Source: Actinosynnema sp. ALI-1.44
Lineage (GTDB): Bacteria; Actinomycetota; Actinomycetes; Mycobacteriales; Pseudonocardiaceae
Assembly: GCF_001984155.1 (NCBI RefSeq)
Contig: NZ_MTQO01000051.1
Span: 310,001 to 374,000 of the forward strand
Direction: 5' to 3'
Length of the DNA stretch: 64,000 nt
A model generated the notes under the pieces. It did no database searches, had not been told where the DNA came from, and saw only the letters and a list, made by a program, of their open reading frames with translations. Positions 24,652-34,327 of the stretch are shown in pieces (position 1 is the stretch's first letter; every line of letters begins with the position of its first letter). A program made the position numbers and the translations under genes.

Positions 24652-25752
24652 CTACCCGAGGATTCCGTTCGCGTAGAAGGAGCTCGCGGTCATGGTCGCG
24701 CGGGCACCCGGTCTCGATCGTGGGGGAATGTCCACACCTTGTTGGCGAAGTTTGCGGAATTCGCGGGGTGTCATGCCATAGCGCTGCCGGAACAGACGAC
24801 TGACCTGTGAAGGCTCCTGCAGACCCCAGCGTTCGCCGATGGCGGCCACGGTCAGGTGGTCGGTGCGCGGGTTGTTGAGATCGGCGAGAATGCCCGTGAG
24901 GCGCTCATCCCTGATCCATTTCGCCGGGCTCGTGCGCTGCGCCGCGAAGATCACCTGGAGATAACGCAGTGATATGTTGTGTTTCTTCGCCAGGACGGCC
25001 GGGCTCAGCGCGGGATCGGCGATGTGCCGTTTGGCATACGAGAGCACCCGCAGCAGGAGCATCTGCCGCGCGGCGACCGTGTCGTCCTCTTCGTCATGCA
25101 GCCGGTCGGTGAACAGCGTCGTGACGAGGCCGCCGAGGACCATGCCGAGCGGTTCGGCGGCCGCGTCGGGTAAGTCCCGCAGTTGCTGCCCGAGCGTGCC
25201 GAGCGACTGGCTGACAAGCGCACCGACACCGTTGCTGCTCGGCCACGGCCTGCTGGTCAGCTTGCGCGTGATGTCCGGGGTGAGCCCGAGCGACCGGTGC
25301 GGGAACCGCAGCGCCACCATCTGGAACCGTTGGGGCATTTCCAACGTGTACGAGCGGGAGCTGTCGAAGGTGACCACCTCGCCGGGGGCGACCGTCGTCG
25401 TTCCCCCGTCCTGGCTGAGCTCGGCCTCACCGGACAGCGGCACGGTCACGTACACGTGCCCGTCGGTGTCGGACGCCCGTCGATTGGACAGGTAGACCGA
25501 ATGCGCGTCGGCGGAGATCAGCGACACGCGGAAGTGGCCGATGGCGCTGGTCAGAATGGTGCCTTCGGCGAACGTGTCGCGATCAACGACGACGTCGAGA
25601 TTCAGACCGCAGGTGCGCCGGACCTGGTCCCGCCATTGATCGATACGCTGCCCGGTGGTCCCGGAGCCGGTATTATGGCTCCGCACATCATGCCGCTCGG
25701 AGGGGCTCCCCATCATCGTATGATGTTCTCGTCGTACGACATGCGCAACCAT
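24652..25752 (-). CDS. AraC-family transcriptional regulator
   Basis: A 366-residue regulator. An N-terminal cupin-like sensing domain (HVYVTVPLSGEAELSQDG, then VAPGEVVTFDSSRSYTLEMP) is followed by a C-terminal double helix-turn-helix (SPAVLAKKHNISLRYLQVIF, then TVAAIGERWGLQEPSQVSRLFRQRYGMTPREFRK). The effector is unknown. It reads toward the flavin oxidase and is divergent from the FAD/NAD(P) gene, so either could be a target. A TATAAG box lies about 17 bases before the ATG at 25752. Two palindromes lie inside its first 14 codons, so the true start might be later. Confidence 0.87.
   Translation of the reverse strand: MVAHVVRREHHTMMGSPSERHDVRSHNTGSGTTGQRIDQWRDQVRRTCGLNLDVVVDRDTFAEGTILTSAIGHFRVSLISADAHSVYLSNRRASDTDGHVYVTVPLSGEAELSQDGGTTTVAPGEVVTFDSSRSYTLEMPQRFQMVALRFPHRSLGLTPDITRKLTSRPWPSSNGVGALVSQSLGTLGQQLRDLPDAAAEPLGMVLGGLVTTLFTDRLHDEEDDTVAARQMLLLRVLSYAKRHIADPALSPAVLAKKHNISLRYLQVIFAAQRTSPAKWIRDERLTGILADLNNPRTDHLTVAAIGERWGLQEPSQVSRLFRQRYGMTPREFRKLRQQGVDIPPRSRPGARATMTASSFYANGILG
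25711..25740. promoter_or_regulatory. Two short palindromes at the AraC gene 5' end
   Basis: CATCAT-CGT-ATGATG (25711-25725) and GTCGTACGAC (25731-25740) are perfect inverted repeats, five bases apart. They could be an operator for autoregulation or for the divergent gene, or they could be chance. Confidence 0.3.
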
Positions 25753-25981
25753 TCCGCGTCAGTTGGCGACTTATAGGATCCACAGCGGACAGTTCCGGCG
25801 GCGCCCGCGTGCCGCCGAGCCGCCCGGCGCGCTTTCGAGCGCCATGCACGAATCCGCAATTGCCCAAGCGCGTACTCACGAGTTGGTCCAATCGTGGTGA
25901 CCTAGCCTGCGTTTGCAGCGGACATCAAGACACTCGGGGTTTCGATCTTCTTTCCGCGAAGATTACTGAGGGGAAGTCCCA

Positions 25982-27544
25982 ATGAACTCGTCGTTACGGA
26001 TCGGAGTTGTGGGCGGAGGCGCGTCGGCCGTGTGCCTGCTCGCCGCGCTGGCTCGAGCCGGAGACCTGAGCAACGGAAGGCTTGTGGTGTACGAGCCCTC
26101 GGCGCGGCCGTGGCGTGGCCGACCATACCAGCCCGACATGGACACGGTGCGCGTGAACGCCCCGCCGCAGGACATGTCGGTGTGCGCGGACCAGCCGGGC
26201 CACTTCCAGGACTGGTTGCTGTCCAACGATTTGCTGGCGTCGTCCGGTGGCCCCTACTGGGATGGGCGCGCCGGCACGGCCTTCGTGCCCAGGACGTACT
26301 ACGGCGCATACCTGGAGCAGTCCGCGTGGACGGCGTGGACAACACTGTTGCGGCGCGGATGGCGCGTGGAGCTCGTCCGCGACCGTGTTGAGCGTGTCAT
26401 CCCAGGGCAGGATGACCTGACGCTGGTCACCGCTGGTGGTTCGCGCACGCGGGTCGACCACGTGGTGCTCGGTGTCGGCGGCGGTGCGCCGGCCGACCTG
26501 TACTCACTGTCCGACTCGGATCGCTTCGTCGCCGACCCCTATCCGCTCGTGCGAACCGTGAGCGGCATCGACCCGGACGCCACAGTCGGGGTCATCGGCA
26601 GTGGCCTGACGGCGGTCGACGTCGTGCGCTCGCTGACCAGCGCCGGGCACCGGGGACGGATCAGCCTGCTGTCGCGGCGTGGCGTGCTGCCCAGCGTGCG
26701 CCAGCGGCCCATCCACCACCAGCCGCGGTACTTCACACCCACCCGGTTGCGTGCGCTCGCGGCAGGTGGCGCGAACGTCACCCTCGCGCAGCTCGGCTCC
26801 ATCATGACCGAGGAACTGCGTGCGGCCGGTGAGAACCCGGCCGCGCTGTGGGCCGAGCTCGCCGCCGTCGAGCACGAGGCTCCGACGGACCGCCTGCGCA
26901 GGCAGTTGGCCGCGGTCGGCTCGCCGCGGATGAGCCTGCGCATCCTCCAGCAGCTAGTGCCCGAGGCCGGGCCGGACGTGTGGCCGTTGCTGTCCGACGC
27001 CGAACAGGACCACCTGCTGGCCAGGCACCATCGCACCGTGATGAGCATCTGCTGCCCGATGTCACCGGCCAACGCCGAGTTCCTGCTCAGAACGGTGCAC
27101 TGTGGACAACTCCGGGTCGTGCGCGGCCTGCGCGCGGTGTGCGCCGACCGGGGCGGCCGGTTCACCATCCACACCGGACAGCACAGGGAAACGGCGGACG
27201 TCGTGATCAACGCGGTGAACCCGCGGCTGCGCGGTTTCTCCGCCCAGGCGCGGCCCTTGGTCGAATCACTGGTGGCGGCGGGCCTCGCCGAACGGCACCC
27301 GCGTGGTGGCCTGCGGGTCCAGCGGGCGACCAGCGCACTGACCACCGGCGGCCAGGCCCGGCGCGGTATCTACGCACTCGGTGACACGGCATCGGGTTCG
27401 CTGTTCTTCACGTTCGGCATCCAGTCCCTGGTGGACAGAGCGGCCGACGTCGTCGGCGCGATCCGGTCCGAGCACATCGCGAGCGCGACGAACACGCGCG
27501 CCGCGCACGGTTCGTTCACAGACCTCATGCCTCGAATCGCTTGA
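25982..27544 (+). CDS. FAD/NAD(P)-binding oxidoreductase (NAD_binding_9 type)
   Basis: A 520-residue flavoprotein. It has an N-terminal dinucleotide fold (IGVVGGGASAVCLLAAL), VNAPPQDMSV, a second nucleotide motif TVGVIGSGLTAVDVVRSL near residues 200-217, and GIYALGDTASGSLFFTFGIQS near the C-terminus. This is the layout of the FAD/NAD(P)-binding family often annotated as hydroxyacylglutathione-linked or SidA-like, but the substrate is unknown. Codon 5 is TTA, so in a developing actinomycete translation would depend on the bldA tRNA. It forms an operon with the class II aldolase and the second SARP. A possible -10 (TAGCCT, 25903-25908) lies upstream. Confidence 0.82.
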   Translation: MNSSLRIGVVGGGASAVCLLAALARAGDLSNGRLVVYEPSARPWRGRPYQPDMDTVRVNAPPQDMSVCADQPGHFQDWLLSNDLLASSGGPYWDGRAGTAFVPRTYYGAYLEQSAWTAWTTLLRRGWRVELVRDRVERVIPGQDDLTLVTAGGSRTRVDHVVLGVGGGAPADLYSLSDSDRFVADPYPLVRTVSGIDPDATVGVIGSGLTAVDVVRSLTSAGHRGRISLLSRRGVLPSVRQRPIHHQPRYFTPTRLRALAAGGANVTLAQLGSIMTEELRAAGENPAALWAELAAVEHEAPTDRLRRQLAAVGSPRMSLRILQQLVPEAGPDVWPLLSDAEQDHLLARHHRTVMSICCPMSPANAEFLLRTVHCGQLRVVRGLRAVCADRGGRFTIHTGQHRETADVVINAVNPRLRGFSAQARPLVESLVAAGLAERHPRGGLRVQRATSALTTGGQARRGIYALGDTASGSLFFTFGIQSLVDRAADVVGAIRSEHIASATNTRAAHGSFTDLMPRIA

Positions 27545-27558
27545 GAAGGGCAACTCCC

Positions 27559-28374
27559 ATGACGACAACCTTTCCGGGCGCGTTACGCCCCGCGTACCTC
27601 GCCGACACCCACACCGGGTTACCCATCCCCGGCCGGCCGCGGTTCGACACGTTCGCCGACGAACGGCGCCACCGCAGGCAAAGGCTCTGCGCGGCACTGC
27701 GCCTGTTCGGCAAGTGCGGCTACGACGAAGGCGTATCCGGCCACATCTCGGTGCGTGACCCGGAGCACGCCGACCGGTTCTGGGTGAACCCGTTCGGGGT
27801 GTCCTTCAACCGGGTCAAGGTGCGCGACCTCATCTGCGTCGACCAGAACGGTGTCGTGGTCGAAGGCACGCGCCGAGTCAACCCGAGCGCGTTCGTGATC
27901 CACTCCGAGATCCACCGGCTGAACCCGAACGCGGAGGCGGCGGCCCACGGCCACACCACGCACGTGCGCGCGTTGGGTTCGCTGCACCGGCTGCTCGACC
28001 CGCTCGACCAGGAATCCGCCGCGTTCTACCTCGACCAGGTGCTCTACACCGATTACCACGGTCCGTCGATCTCGCTGGAGCAGGGCACGGACATCGCCGA
28101 GCGGCTCGGTGACAGCAAGGCGATCCTGTTGGCCCACCACGGGTTGATCACAGCCGGTGGGTCGATCGAGGAGGCCGTGCACTGGTTCTTCAGCTACGAC
28201 AGCTGCGCCATGGTGCAACTGCTCGCGATGGCCGCCGGACGACCGCGCGCCTTGAGCCACGAGCAGGCCATGGCGGCCAAGGACGGGTTCGGCGACGCAC
28301 TGCTCGGCTGGTTCAGCTTCCAGTTGGCCTACGAGGAAATCACCGCGGAGCAGCCCGATCTGCTCGAGGAGTAG
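27559..28374 (+). CDS. Class II aldolase/adducin-family protein
   Basis: A 271-residue protein. It has the N-terminal CGYDEGVSGHISVRDPE segment, the catalytic/metal cluster NAEAAAHGHTTHVRAL with two histidines near residues 131-135, and the later metal histidine in LLAHHGLITAGGS near 190. Family enzymes cleave or epimerise phosphorylated sugars, or act as plain lyases and decarboxylases. Codons 9 and 21 are both TTA, a rare codon in such DNA. AGAAGGG precedes the ATG, and it follows the FAD/NAD(P) gene by 14 bases. Its substrate may be a sugar-derived part of the pathway intermediate, but that is inference. Confidence 0.86.
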   Translation: MTTTFPGALRPAYLADTHTGLPIPGRPRFDTFADERRHRRQRLCAALRLFGKCGYDEGVSGHISVRDPEHADRFWVNPFGVSFNRVKVRDLICVDQNGVVVEGTRRVNPSAFVIHSEIHRLNPNAEAAAHGHTTHVRALGSLHRLLDPLDQESAAFYLDQVLYTDYHGPSISLEQGTDIAERLGDSKAILLAHHGLITAGGSIEEAVHWFFSYDSCAMVQLLAMAAGRPRALSHEQAMAAKDGFGDALLGWFSFQLAYEEITAEQPDLLEE

Positions 28375-28402
28375 GCGGCACGCCCATGAGGGGAGAACAG
28401 CC

Positions 28403-29194
28403 ATGATGCCGATGAAGATGGGTGTGCTCGGCCCGCTGCTGATGGATCGGGGTGGGCGCAACCGGGTGCCGAACGCACGCAAGCCGCGGCGACTGCTGGC
28501 GTTGCTGATGATCAACGCCGGCTACCCGGTGCGGGCGAGCGACTGCGTGACCGAGTTGTGGGACACCTCTCCGCCCAAGAGCGCCGCGTCCACACTGCAG
28601 ACCTACGTCCTGCACCTGCGCCGCATGCTCGGCGAGGCCGCGAGCGGCGACGACGACAACACCCTGCGCACCGCGAACCTCGGCTACCAGCTCGCGGTGA
28701 ACCCGCTGGACGTCGACTGCTTCCTGTTCGAGGACATGGCCCGGCACGGCGCCGCCCTCGCCAACGCCAACGAGTACGAGGGCGCGTCGGAGATGTTCAC
28801 CAAGGCGCTCGACCTGTGGCGCGGCCCGGTCATGGCCGACGTGCGGCCCGGCCCGGTCAGCCTGTCGTACGTCGTCGAACTCGAGGAGAGCCGCAAGTAC
28901 GTGCTGGAACGGCGGATCGAGGCCGACCTCAAGCTGCACAAGCACAAGGCCCTGCTCGACGAACTGGAGACGCTCGTCAGGACCTACCCGACGAACGAGA
29001 ACCTGCGCGCCCAGTTCATGGTGGCGTTGTACCGGTCCGGCCACCGCGCCGAAGCGCTGTCGGTGTTCCGCAACCTGCGTCGCACGCTCGAGGACAACTT
29101 CGGGTTCGAGCCGGATCCCCGGATCAAACGGCTGTACGGCGCCATCTGGGCCGAACACCCGGCTCTGCACCTGCCTACCGCTGCCGCGCGGTGA
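28403..29194 (+). CDS. SARP-family transcriptional activator (second copy)
   Basis: A 263-residue regulator with the winged-helix DNA-binding domain ([52 protein letters not shown]) and the bacterial transcription activation domain ([56 protein letters not shown]). It follows the TTA-containing aldolase by 28 bases with GAGGGGAGA as binding site, so its expression may depend on the same operon. Its 3' end overlaps the convergent cysNC gene by 20 bases. Confidence 0.9.
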   Translation: MMPMKMGVLGPLLMDRGGRNRVPNARKPRRLLALLMINAGYPVRASDCVTELWDTSPPKSAASTLQTYVLHLRRMLGEAASGDDDNTLRTANLGYQLAVNPLDVDCFLFEDMARHGAALANANEYEGASEMFTKALDLWRGPVMADVRPGPVSLSYVVELEESRKYVLERRIEADLKLHKHKALLDELETLVRTYPTNENLRAQFMVALYRSGHRAEALSVFRNLRRTLEDNFGFEPDPRIKRLYGAIWAEHPALHLPTAAAR

Positions 29195-31016
29195 CCTCGT
29201 CGACCACGCGCAGGACCGCCTCGGCCATCGCGTCCGGGTCACCGTGGTCGGGGCGCAGCACCAGTTCCGGCCGTGACGGCGGTTCGTACGGGTCGTCGAT
29301 CCCGGTGAACCCGGTGATCTCACCGGCCATGGCGCGTTGGTACAACCCCTTCGGGTCACGGGCGGCGCACAGTTCGATCGGCGTGTCCACGAACACCTCG
29401 ACGAACGGCAGCCCGGCTGCCTCGTGCGCGGCCCGGACCCGGTCCCTGTCCGCCCGGTACGGGCTGATCAGCGACGCCACCGCGACCGCGCCGAAGTCGG
29501 CGAACAACTTGGCCACCTCGCCGACCCTGCGCACGTTCTCCTCCCGGTCCCGCTGGGCGAAGCCGAGGTCGGCGTTGAGCCCGTGCCGGAGGTTGTCGCC
29601 GTCGAGCAGGTACGCCGGTCGGTCGGCGCGTGCCAGCAACCGTTCGAGCGCGGCCGCGATCGTGGACTTGCCGGACGCGGACAGGCCGGTGAACCACACC
29701 GTCACCCCCTGCGACGGCCTGTCCCCGCTGGTGACCCCTGGGGGATGCCAGACGACCGGGGACGCGGACAGGCTGGGGCCGATCAGCATCCCCGCCGCGA
29801 CGGTGTCGTTGGTCGCCTCGTCGACGAGGACGAAGCTGCCCGTCGCCCGGTTGGACCGGTACGGGTCGAACAGCAACGGCTGCCGGGTGCGCAGTGACAC
29901 CCGGCCGATCTGGTTGAGCGACAAGGTGTTCACACTCTTGTCGCGGTGCAGGGTGGTCACGTCCATGTGGTAGTCGACGGCACGGACCGTGGCCGCCGTC
30001 GCCCGCGTGGTGTGCAGCAGGAGATACCGGCGGTCCGGAGCGAGCTCACCCCGGTCGGACAGCCAGCACACCAGTGCGTCCACGTCCTGCGCCACTTGAG
30101 GCCGGTTGTTGGGACGGCACAGCAGGTCGCCCCGCCCGACGGGCAGTTCGTCGGCCAGCCGTACGGTGACCGCCTGTGGCGCGGCCGCCTCGGCCAGTTC
30201 GGCCCCGCCTGGGCCACACACCTCGGTGACCACTGTGGACGTTCCGGCAGGCAGCACCACCACCTCGTCGCCGGGCTTGAACACGCCACCCGCGATTGTC
30301 CCGGCATAGCGGCGAACGCCGTCCTGGCCGCGGATGACGTACTGCACCGGCAACCGCGCGTCGATGAGGTTGCGGTCGGAGGTGGTGTGCACGTCTTCCA
30401 GGCGCCGCAACAACGACGTGCCCTCGTACCACGGCATGCTCGTGGTGCGGTGTACGACGTTGTCGCCGGTCAGCGCGGACATCGGGACGAAGGACAGGTC
30501 CGGCACGTCCAGCTTCGCGGTGAACCGCCGGAACTCCTCGCAGATCTCCGCGAACCGCTCCCGCGACCACCCGACCGCGTCCATCTTGTTGACGCACAGC
30601 ACGACGTGCTTGATCCCGAGCAGGCTCGCGATCAGCGCGTGCCTGCGGGTCTGCTCGCTGACGCCGTTGCGGGCGTCCACCAGCAGCAGGGCCAGGTCCG
30701 CGGTGGACGCGCCGGTGACCATGTTGCGGGTGTACTGGATGTGCCCCGGGCAGTCGGCCAGGATGAACGTGCGCTCCGGCGAGCTGAAGTACCGGTAGGC
30801 GACGTCGATGGTGATGCCCTGGGCCCGTTCGGCCCGCAGGCCGTCGGTGACCAGCGCGAGGTCCGGGACGACCTCGCCGGAATCCGTACCGGCCCGTTCG
30901 ATGGCGGCCAGTTGGTCGTCGAACAGGGCCTTGGAGTCGAACAGCAGCCGCCCGATGAGCGTCGACTTCCCGTCGTCGACGCTGCCCGCGGTGACCACGC
31001 GCAGTACCCCGGTCAT
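29175..31016 (-). CDS. cysNC: CysNC: sulfate adenylyltransferase GTPase subunit fused to APS kinase
   Basis: A 613-residue bifunctional protein. Residues 1-430 are an EF-Tu-like GTPase ([41 protein letters not shown]). Residues about 440-613 are an APS kinase (P-loop [18 protein letters not shown], then [16 protein letters not shown] and [20 protein letters not shown]). With CysD it makes APS and then PAPS, the donor for sulfotransferases or the entry to sulfate reduction. It is in an operon with cysD and a secreted DUF6081-like gene. A second, pathway-dedicated PAPS supply would suggest a sulfated product, but I see no sulfotransferase in the window. The start overlaps the cysD stop by one base. 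Confidence 0.95.
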   Translation of the reverse strand: MTGVLRVVTAGSVDDGKSTLIGRLLFDSKALFDDQLAAIERAGTDSGEVVPDLALVTDGLRAERAQGITIDVAYRYFSSPERTFILADCPGHIQYTRNMVTGASTADLALLLVDARNGVSEQTRRHALIASLLGIKHVVLCVNKMDAVGWSRERFAEICEEFRRFTAKLDVPDLSFVPMSALTGDNVVHRTTSMPWYEGTSLLRRLEDVHTTSDRNLIDARLPVQYVIRGQDGVRRYAGTIAGGVFKPGDEVVVLPAGTSTVVTEVCGPGGAELAEAAAPQAVTVRLADELPVGRGDLLCRPNNRPQVAQDVDALVCWLSDRGELAPDRRYLLLHTTRATAATVRAVDYHMDVTTLHRDKSVNTLSLNQIGRVSLRTRQPLLFDPYRSNRATGSFVLVDEATNDTVAAGMLIGPSLSASPVVWHPPGVTSGDRPSQGVTVWFTGLSASGKSTIAAALERLLARADRPAYLLDGDNLRHGLNADLGFAQRDREENVRRVGEVAKLFADFGAVAVASLISPYRADRDRVRAAHEAAGLPFVEVFVDTPIELCAARDPKGLYQRAMAGEITGFTGIDDPYEPPSRPELVLRPDHGDPDAMAEAVLRVVDEVTARQR

Positions 31017-31948
31017 CAGAAGTACCCCTCTTTCTTGCGGTCTTCCATCCCCGCCTCGGAGATCCGGTCGTCCGCCCTGGTGGCGCCGCGCTCGGACACC
31101 CGGCTGGCGGCGAGTTCGGCGATCACCTCGTCGACGGTGGTGGCAGTCGAGTGGACGCAGCCCGTGCAGGTGGCGTCGCCGACCGTGCGGAACCGCACCT
31201 GCGCCTCGAACCGGTCATGGCCGGGCGCGACCGACAGGTGCTGGGTGTCGGCGAGCAGCATCCCGTCCCGCTCGAACACCATGCGGCGGTGCGCGAAGTA
31301 CAGGGTCGGCAGCGGGATCCGTTCTGCGGCGATGTAGCGCCAGACGTCCAACTCGGTCCAGTTGGACAGCGGGAAGACCCGGATGTGCTCACCGGGGCGG
31401 TGCCGCCCGTTAAAGAGGTTCCACAGCTCCGGCCGTTGCGCGGACGGGTCCCACTGGCCGAACTCGTCCCGGAAGCTGAACACCCGCTCCTTGGCGCGGG
31501 CCTTCTCCTCGTCCCGGCGGGCCCCGCCGAACACCGCGTCGAACGCCCCCTCGGTGATGGCACGCAACAGAGCGGTGGTCTGCAGCCGGTTGCGGCTGGT
31601 GCCCGGCCCGGTGGGTTCGCGCACCCGCCCGGCGTCGATGTCGTCCTGCACCCGGCTGACCAGCAGCCGCAGGCCCAGTTCGCGCACGGTCGCGTCCCGA
31701 TACCGGATCACCTCGGTGAAGTTGTGGCCCGTGTCCACGTGCAGCACCGGGAACGGCAACGCGGCCGGGGCGAACGCCTTCACCGCGAGGCGCAGCATCA
31801 CCGCGGAGTCCTTGCCGCCGGAGAACAGCAGCACCGGCCGGTCGAACGTGGCGGCCACCTCGCGGATGACGTGGACGGACTCGGCCTCCAGCGTGGCGAG
31901 GTCGGACAGGTCGTACCTCGCGGCGTCCAGCCGCGCGGCCGCGGTCAC
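31016..31948 (-). CDS. cysD: CysD: sulfate adenylyltransferase subunit 2
   Basis: A 310-residue ATP-sulfurylase catalytic subunit. The PP-loop [19 protein letters not shown] lies near residues 43-60, with [16 protein letters not shown] near 80, [13 protein letters not shown], and the conserved KKEGYF C-terminus. It adenylates sulfate with ATP, driven by the CysN GTPase. The GTG start overlaps the stop of the DUF6081-like gene by four bases (GTGA), and its own stop touches cysNC. Confidence 0.95.
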   Translation of the reverse strand: MTAAARLDAARYDLSDLATLEAESVHVIREVAATFDRPVLLFSGGKDSAVMLRLAVKAFAPAALPFPVLHVDTGHNFTEVIRYRDATVRELGLRLLVSRVQDDIDAGRVREPTGPGTSRNRLQTTALLRAITEGAFDAVFGGARRDEEKARAKERVFSFRDEFGQWDPSAQRPELWNLFNGRHRPGEHIRVFPLSNWTELDVWRYIAAERIPLPTLYFAHRRMVFERDGMLLADTQHLSVAPGHDRFEAQVRFRTVGDATCTGCVHSTATTVDEVIAELAASRVSERGATRADDRISEAGMEDRKKEGYF

Positions 31949-33018
31949 GGGTTCGTCCCGCGCGGCCGGCTGGACACGACGAGGCTGCGCATCGTGAAAC
32001 TCGCGCCCTGGCCGAACAGGCGGTGTTCGGGCAGGCTCCGCTCGTCGTGGAAGACCTGCTGCACCGGGTGGCCCGACACCGGGTCGAAGTACAGCGACGA
32101 GTCGTTGGCCAGCCGTACCAGCCCCGACCCCGGTATGCCCGGCTGCGCTCCGTCGAGCACGGAGAACATGCCCATGCCACAGTTCAGTTGCCGCGGCTCG
32201 ACGAGATTCTCGACGCCGCCGTAGTCAATCATCATGTGCTTCCTGTCGATTCGGTGGCCGATGCGGTGCACCCGGTAGACCTCGCGCTTGTCGACGTACC
32301 AGCGGACCGTGCCCGAGGACCGGTCGTACCCGATGCGCAGGTCGTGTTCCTGGCCCGGTGCGGTCCGGCCGACGGGGATCGCGAACGAGAAACCGGCGTA
32401 GTCGCCGAGTGCGGCACGCAGGTACGGACCGCGTTCGTAGAAGGCGTAGATGCGGTTGTTGGTGAGGAAGAAGTCGAACACCATCCCGGTTTCCGGGTCG
32501 ACGGCGTTCATCGCCACCGAGGCCAGGCGCAGGTCGGTGCCGGGGTCTCGGACCAGTCCACCGAACGGGTGCGCTTCGGTGCCGTAGGTCCGCGCGGCCA
32601 TGCGCGTCTCGCAGCTCAGTTCCCTGCCACGAACGGCGTCGAAACCCGCGAAGCCGGACGACGCGACGTGCGTGGTGGTCGCGAACCACTTTACGTGGTC
32701 CAGGCCGCCGGTCAGCGGATCCTGCGGCATCGTCACCGTGAACGCCGGTGCTCCGGTTCGTGCGTTGACGCCCCTCGCGTCGACCCGCAGGCCATGCCGG
32801 GAGGTCGTGACGACCCCGTCGTCCGGTGTGAGGGTGCCGAACGAGGGAATCGCCCATCGGGCATTCTCACCGGAGGCGTTGAAGCCTTGCTGGAAGTCAT
32901 CCCAGACAATTCGATACGCGGGCGATGTGGTGGCTACCGCGGCGCTCGGCGCGGACAGCGGAACGGCACTTGCGGCGAGAAGCGCGACAAGTAATCGGGC
33001 GCGCGGACTACGGCTCAT
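31945..33018 (-). CDS. Secreted DUF6081-like protein
   Basis: A 357-residue protein. A Sec signal peptide (SPRARLLVALLAASAVPLSAPSAAVA) ends near residue 28. The mature part has WDDFQQGFNASGENARW, a jelly-roll-like strand pattern and GTVRWYVDKREVYRVHRIG, matching the DUF6081 family as I remember it. These look like carbohydrate-binding or glycosidase-like beta-sandwiches of unknown role. It overlaps cysD by four bases, so it is co-translated with sulfate activation genes, which is an odd pairing. It could belong to export, storage or modification of the product outside the cell. Confidence 0.72.
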   Translation of the reverse strand: MSRSPRARLLVALLAASAVPLSAPSAAVATTSPAYRIVWDDFQQGFNASGENARWAIPSFGTLTPDDGVVTTSRHGLRVDARGVNARTGAPAFTVTMPQDPLTGGLDHVKWFATTTHVASSGFAGFDAVRGRELSCETRMAARTYGTEAHPFGGLVRDPGTDLRLASVAMNAVDPETGMVFDFFLTNNRIYAFYERGPYLRAALGDYAGFSFAIPVGRTAPGQEHDLRIGYDRSSGTVRWYVDKREVYRVHRIGHRIDRKHMMIDYGGVENLVEPRQLNCGMGMFSVLDGAQPGIPGSGLVRLANDSSLYFDPVSGHPVQQVFHDERSLPEHRLFGQGASFTMRSLVVSSRPRGTNP

Positions 33019-33304
33019 CGGAAACCTCGTTTATTCTGGTGGGTTGGTACATCCCGGCCAGGTTGCCAAACGAGTCCTCATGGTCCGGTGGAGTCACCGT
33101 GCGTGCAGCACCGGTCATCGGAGCGGCAAGTTGCCTGGTCAGGGCCTGAATCGGGGTTTTCGCGCCGGACGCGCAGAATGCCGTTTCGCGCGATACTCGA
33201 ACGTGGGGCCTTGCGTGCCGGTGAGATCGCCGCAGATCCTGGGGCGCGGCAGGAAACGTGTGTGGAAACCCAACTCGTCGGAGCGGGGAACGAGGCGAAC
33301 GAGG
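33019..33304. other. Divergent intergenic region, DUF6081-like gene / LLM operon
   Basis: A 286-base region that presumably holds the promoters of the minus sulfate-activation operon and the plus operon starting at 33305. I see no clear -10/-35 pair, hairpin or repeat in it. Confidence 0.35.
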
Positions 33305-34312
33305 ATGCGAAAACTGCGTTGGGACCTTGTGCTGCCACAGGGGACGAATCTTGAGTTGGCCGGAACCGGCGGCAGCGAAGCGTGGCAGACAGTGCTCCGC
33401 GCGGCGATCGAGGCCGAACGGCTCGGCTTCGACACGGTGTGGGCGCGGGACCGGACGGAGACCTCGCCGCGGCGGGAACCCGGGCCCGTCTTCGACTCGT
33501 GGACCGCGCTCGCCGCGATCAGCCAGCACACCGACCGGATCCGGTTGGGGCACCTCGGCATCAGCGCGCCCGTGGGGGACGCCGCGGTGCTGGCCAAACG
33601 CGCGGCCTGCCTGGACGTGATGTCCGGGGGCAGGATGACGCTGGGGCTCGACGCGGACGGCGGCACAGCCGAACTCGAGGCGCACGGCGTGCCGGTGCCC
33701 ACGCCGGCCGACCGCCGTGCCGGTCTGGTGGAGACAGTGGCCGCGGTGCGTCGCTTGTGGACCGAGCGGAGTCTGTCGTTCGGCGGCGAGCACGTCCGGC
33801 TCAACCGAGCCTTCAGCTTCCCCAAGCCGGTCACCGGGCGGCCAGGGGTGCACGTCGTCGACAACGACCCGGGAACGCCGTTGTCGTGGCTGGATCCGGC
33901 CGAGATCGACGGTGTCGTCTGGCGCGGCGGACCGAGCCAGGTGGCCGAGGGCACGCGACAGCTGGCGCAGCGCTGCGTCGACGCGGGGGTGGATCCCGGC
34001 GGGATCGAACGCACCGTCATGCTCGAGTGCCGGATCTTCGACACCACCGTGGACCGCGACCGGTGGCTGGCCATGCCGCACGTCGTCATCTTCTGGAGCG
34101 AGCACCCCGACCTGTACATGGGCCGCAACCTGGTCGGGACGCCGGACGCCGTGCGGGGCCAGGTGCAGCGTTACGTCGACGCCGGTGCCACCCGGTTCGT
34201 CGTCTGGTTCCGCGACTACCCGGAGCTGGGCAGCGTCCGCAAGCTGATGACCGAAGTCGTGCCGGACGTGTCCGGCCCTCGCGAGCCCGCCGCACCGGCT
34301 CTCGCGGCCTGA
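33305..34312 (+). CDS. LLM-class F420-dependent oxidoreductase
   Basis: A 335-residue luciferase-like protein. It begins MRKLRWDLVLPQGTNLELAG and has RAAIEAERLGFDTVWARDRTE, the barrel segment AACLDVMSGGRMTLGLDADGG and the C-terminal GTPDAVRGQVQRYVDAGATRFVVWF. F420-dependent reduction or oxidation of a pathway intermediate is likely. The much longer open frame upstream is not coding; the ATG at 33305 follows GAGG sites closely. It leads a five-gene plus operon with the CxxK hydrolase, P450, aldo-keto reductase and toroid-fold protein. Confidence 0.85.
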   Translation: MRKLRWDLVLPQGTNLELAGTGGSEAWQTVLRAAIEAERLGFDTVWARDRTETSPRREPGPVFDSWTALAAISQHTDRIRLGHLGISAPVGDAAVLAKRAACLDVMSGGRMTLGLDADGGTAELEAHGVPVPTPADRRAGLVETVAAVRRLWTERSLSFGGEHVRLNRAFSFPKPVTGRPGVHVVDNDPGTPLSWLDPAEIDGVVWRGGPSQVAEGTRQLAQRCVDAGVDPGGIERTVMLECRIFDTTVDRDRWLAMPHVVIFWSEHPDLYMGRNLVGTPDAVRGQVQRYVDAGATRFVVWFRDYPELGSVRKLMTEVVPDVSGPREPAAPALAA

Positions 34313-34327
34313 GTCCGGGGGAGAACC

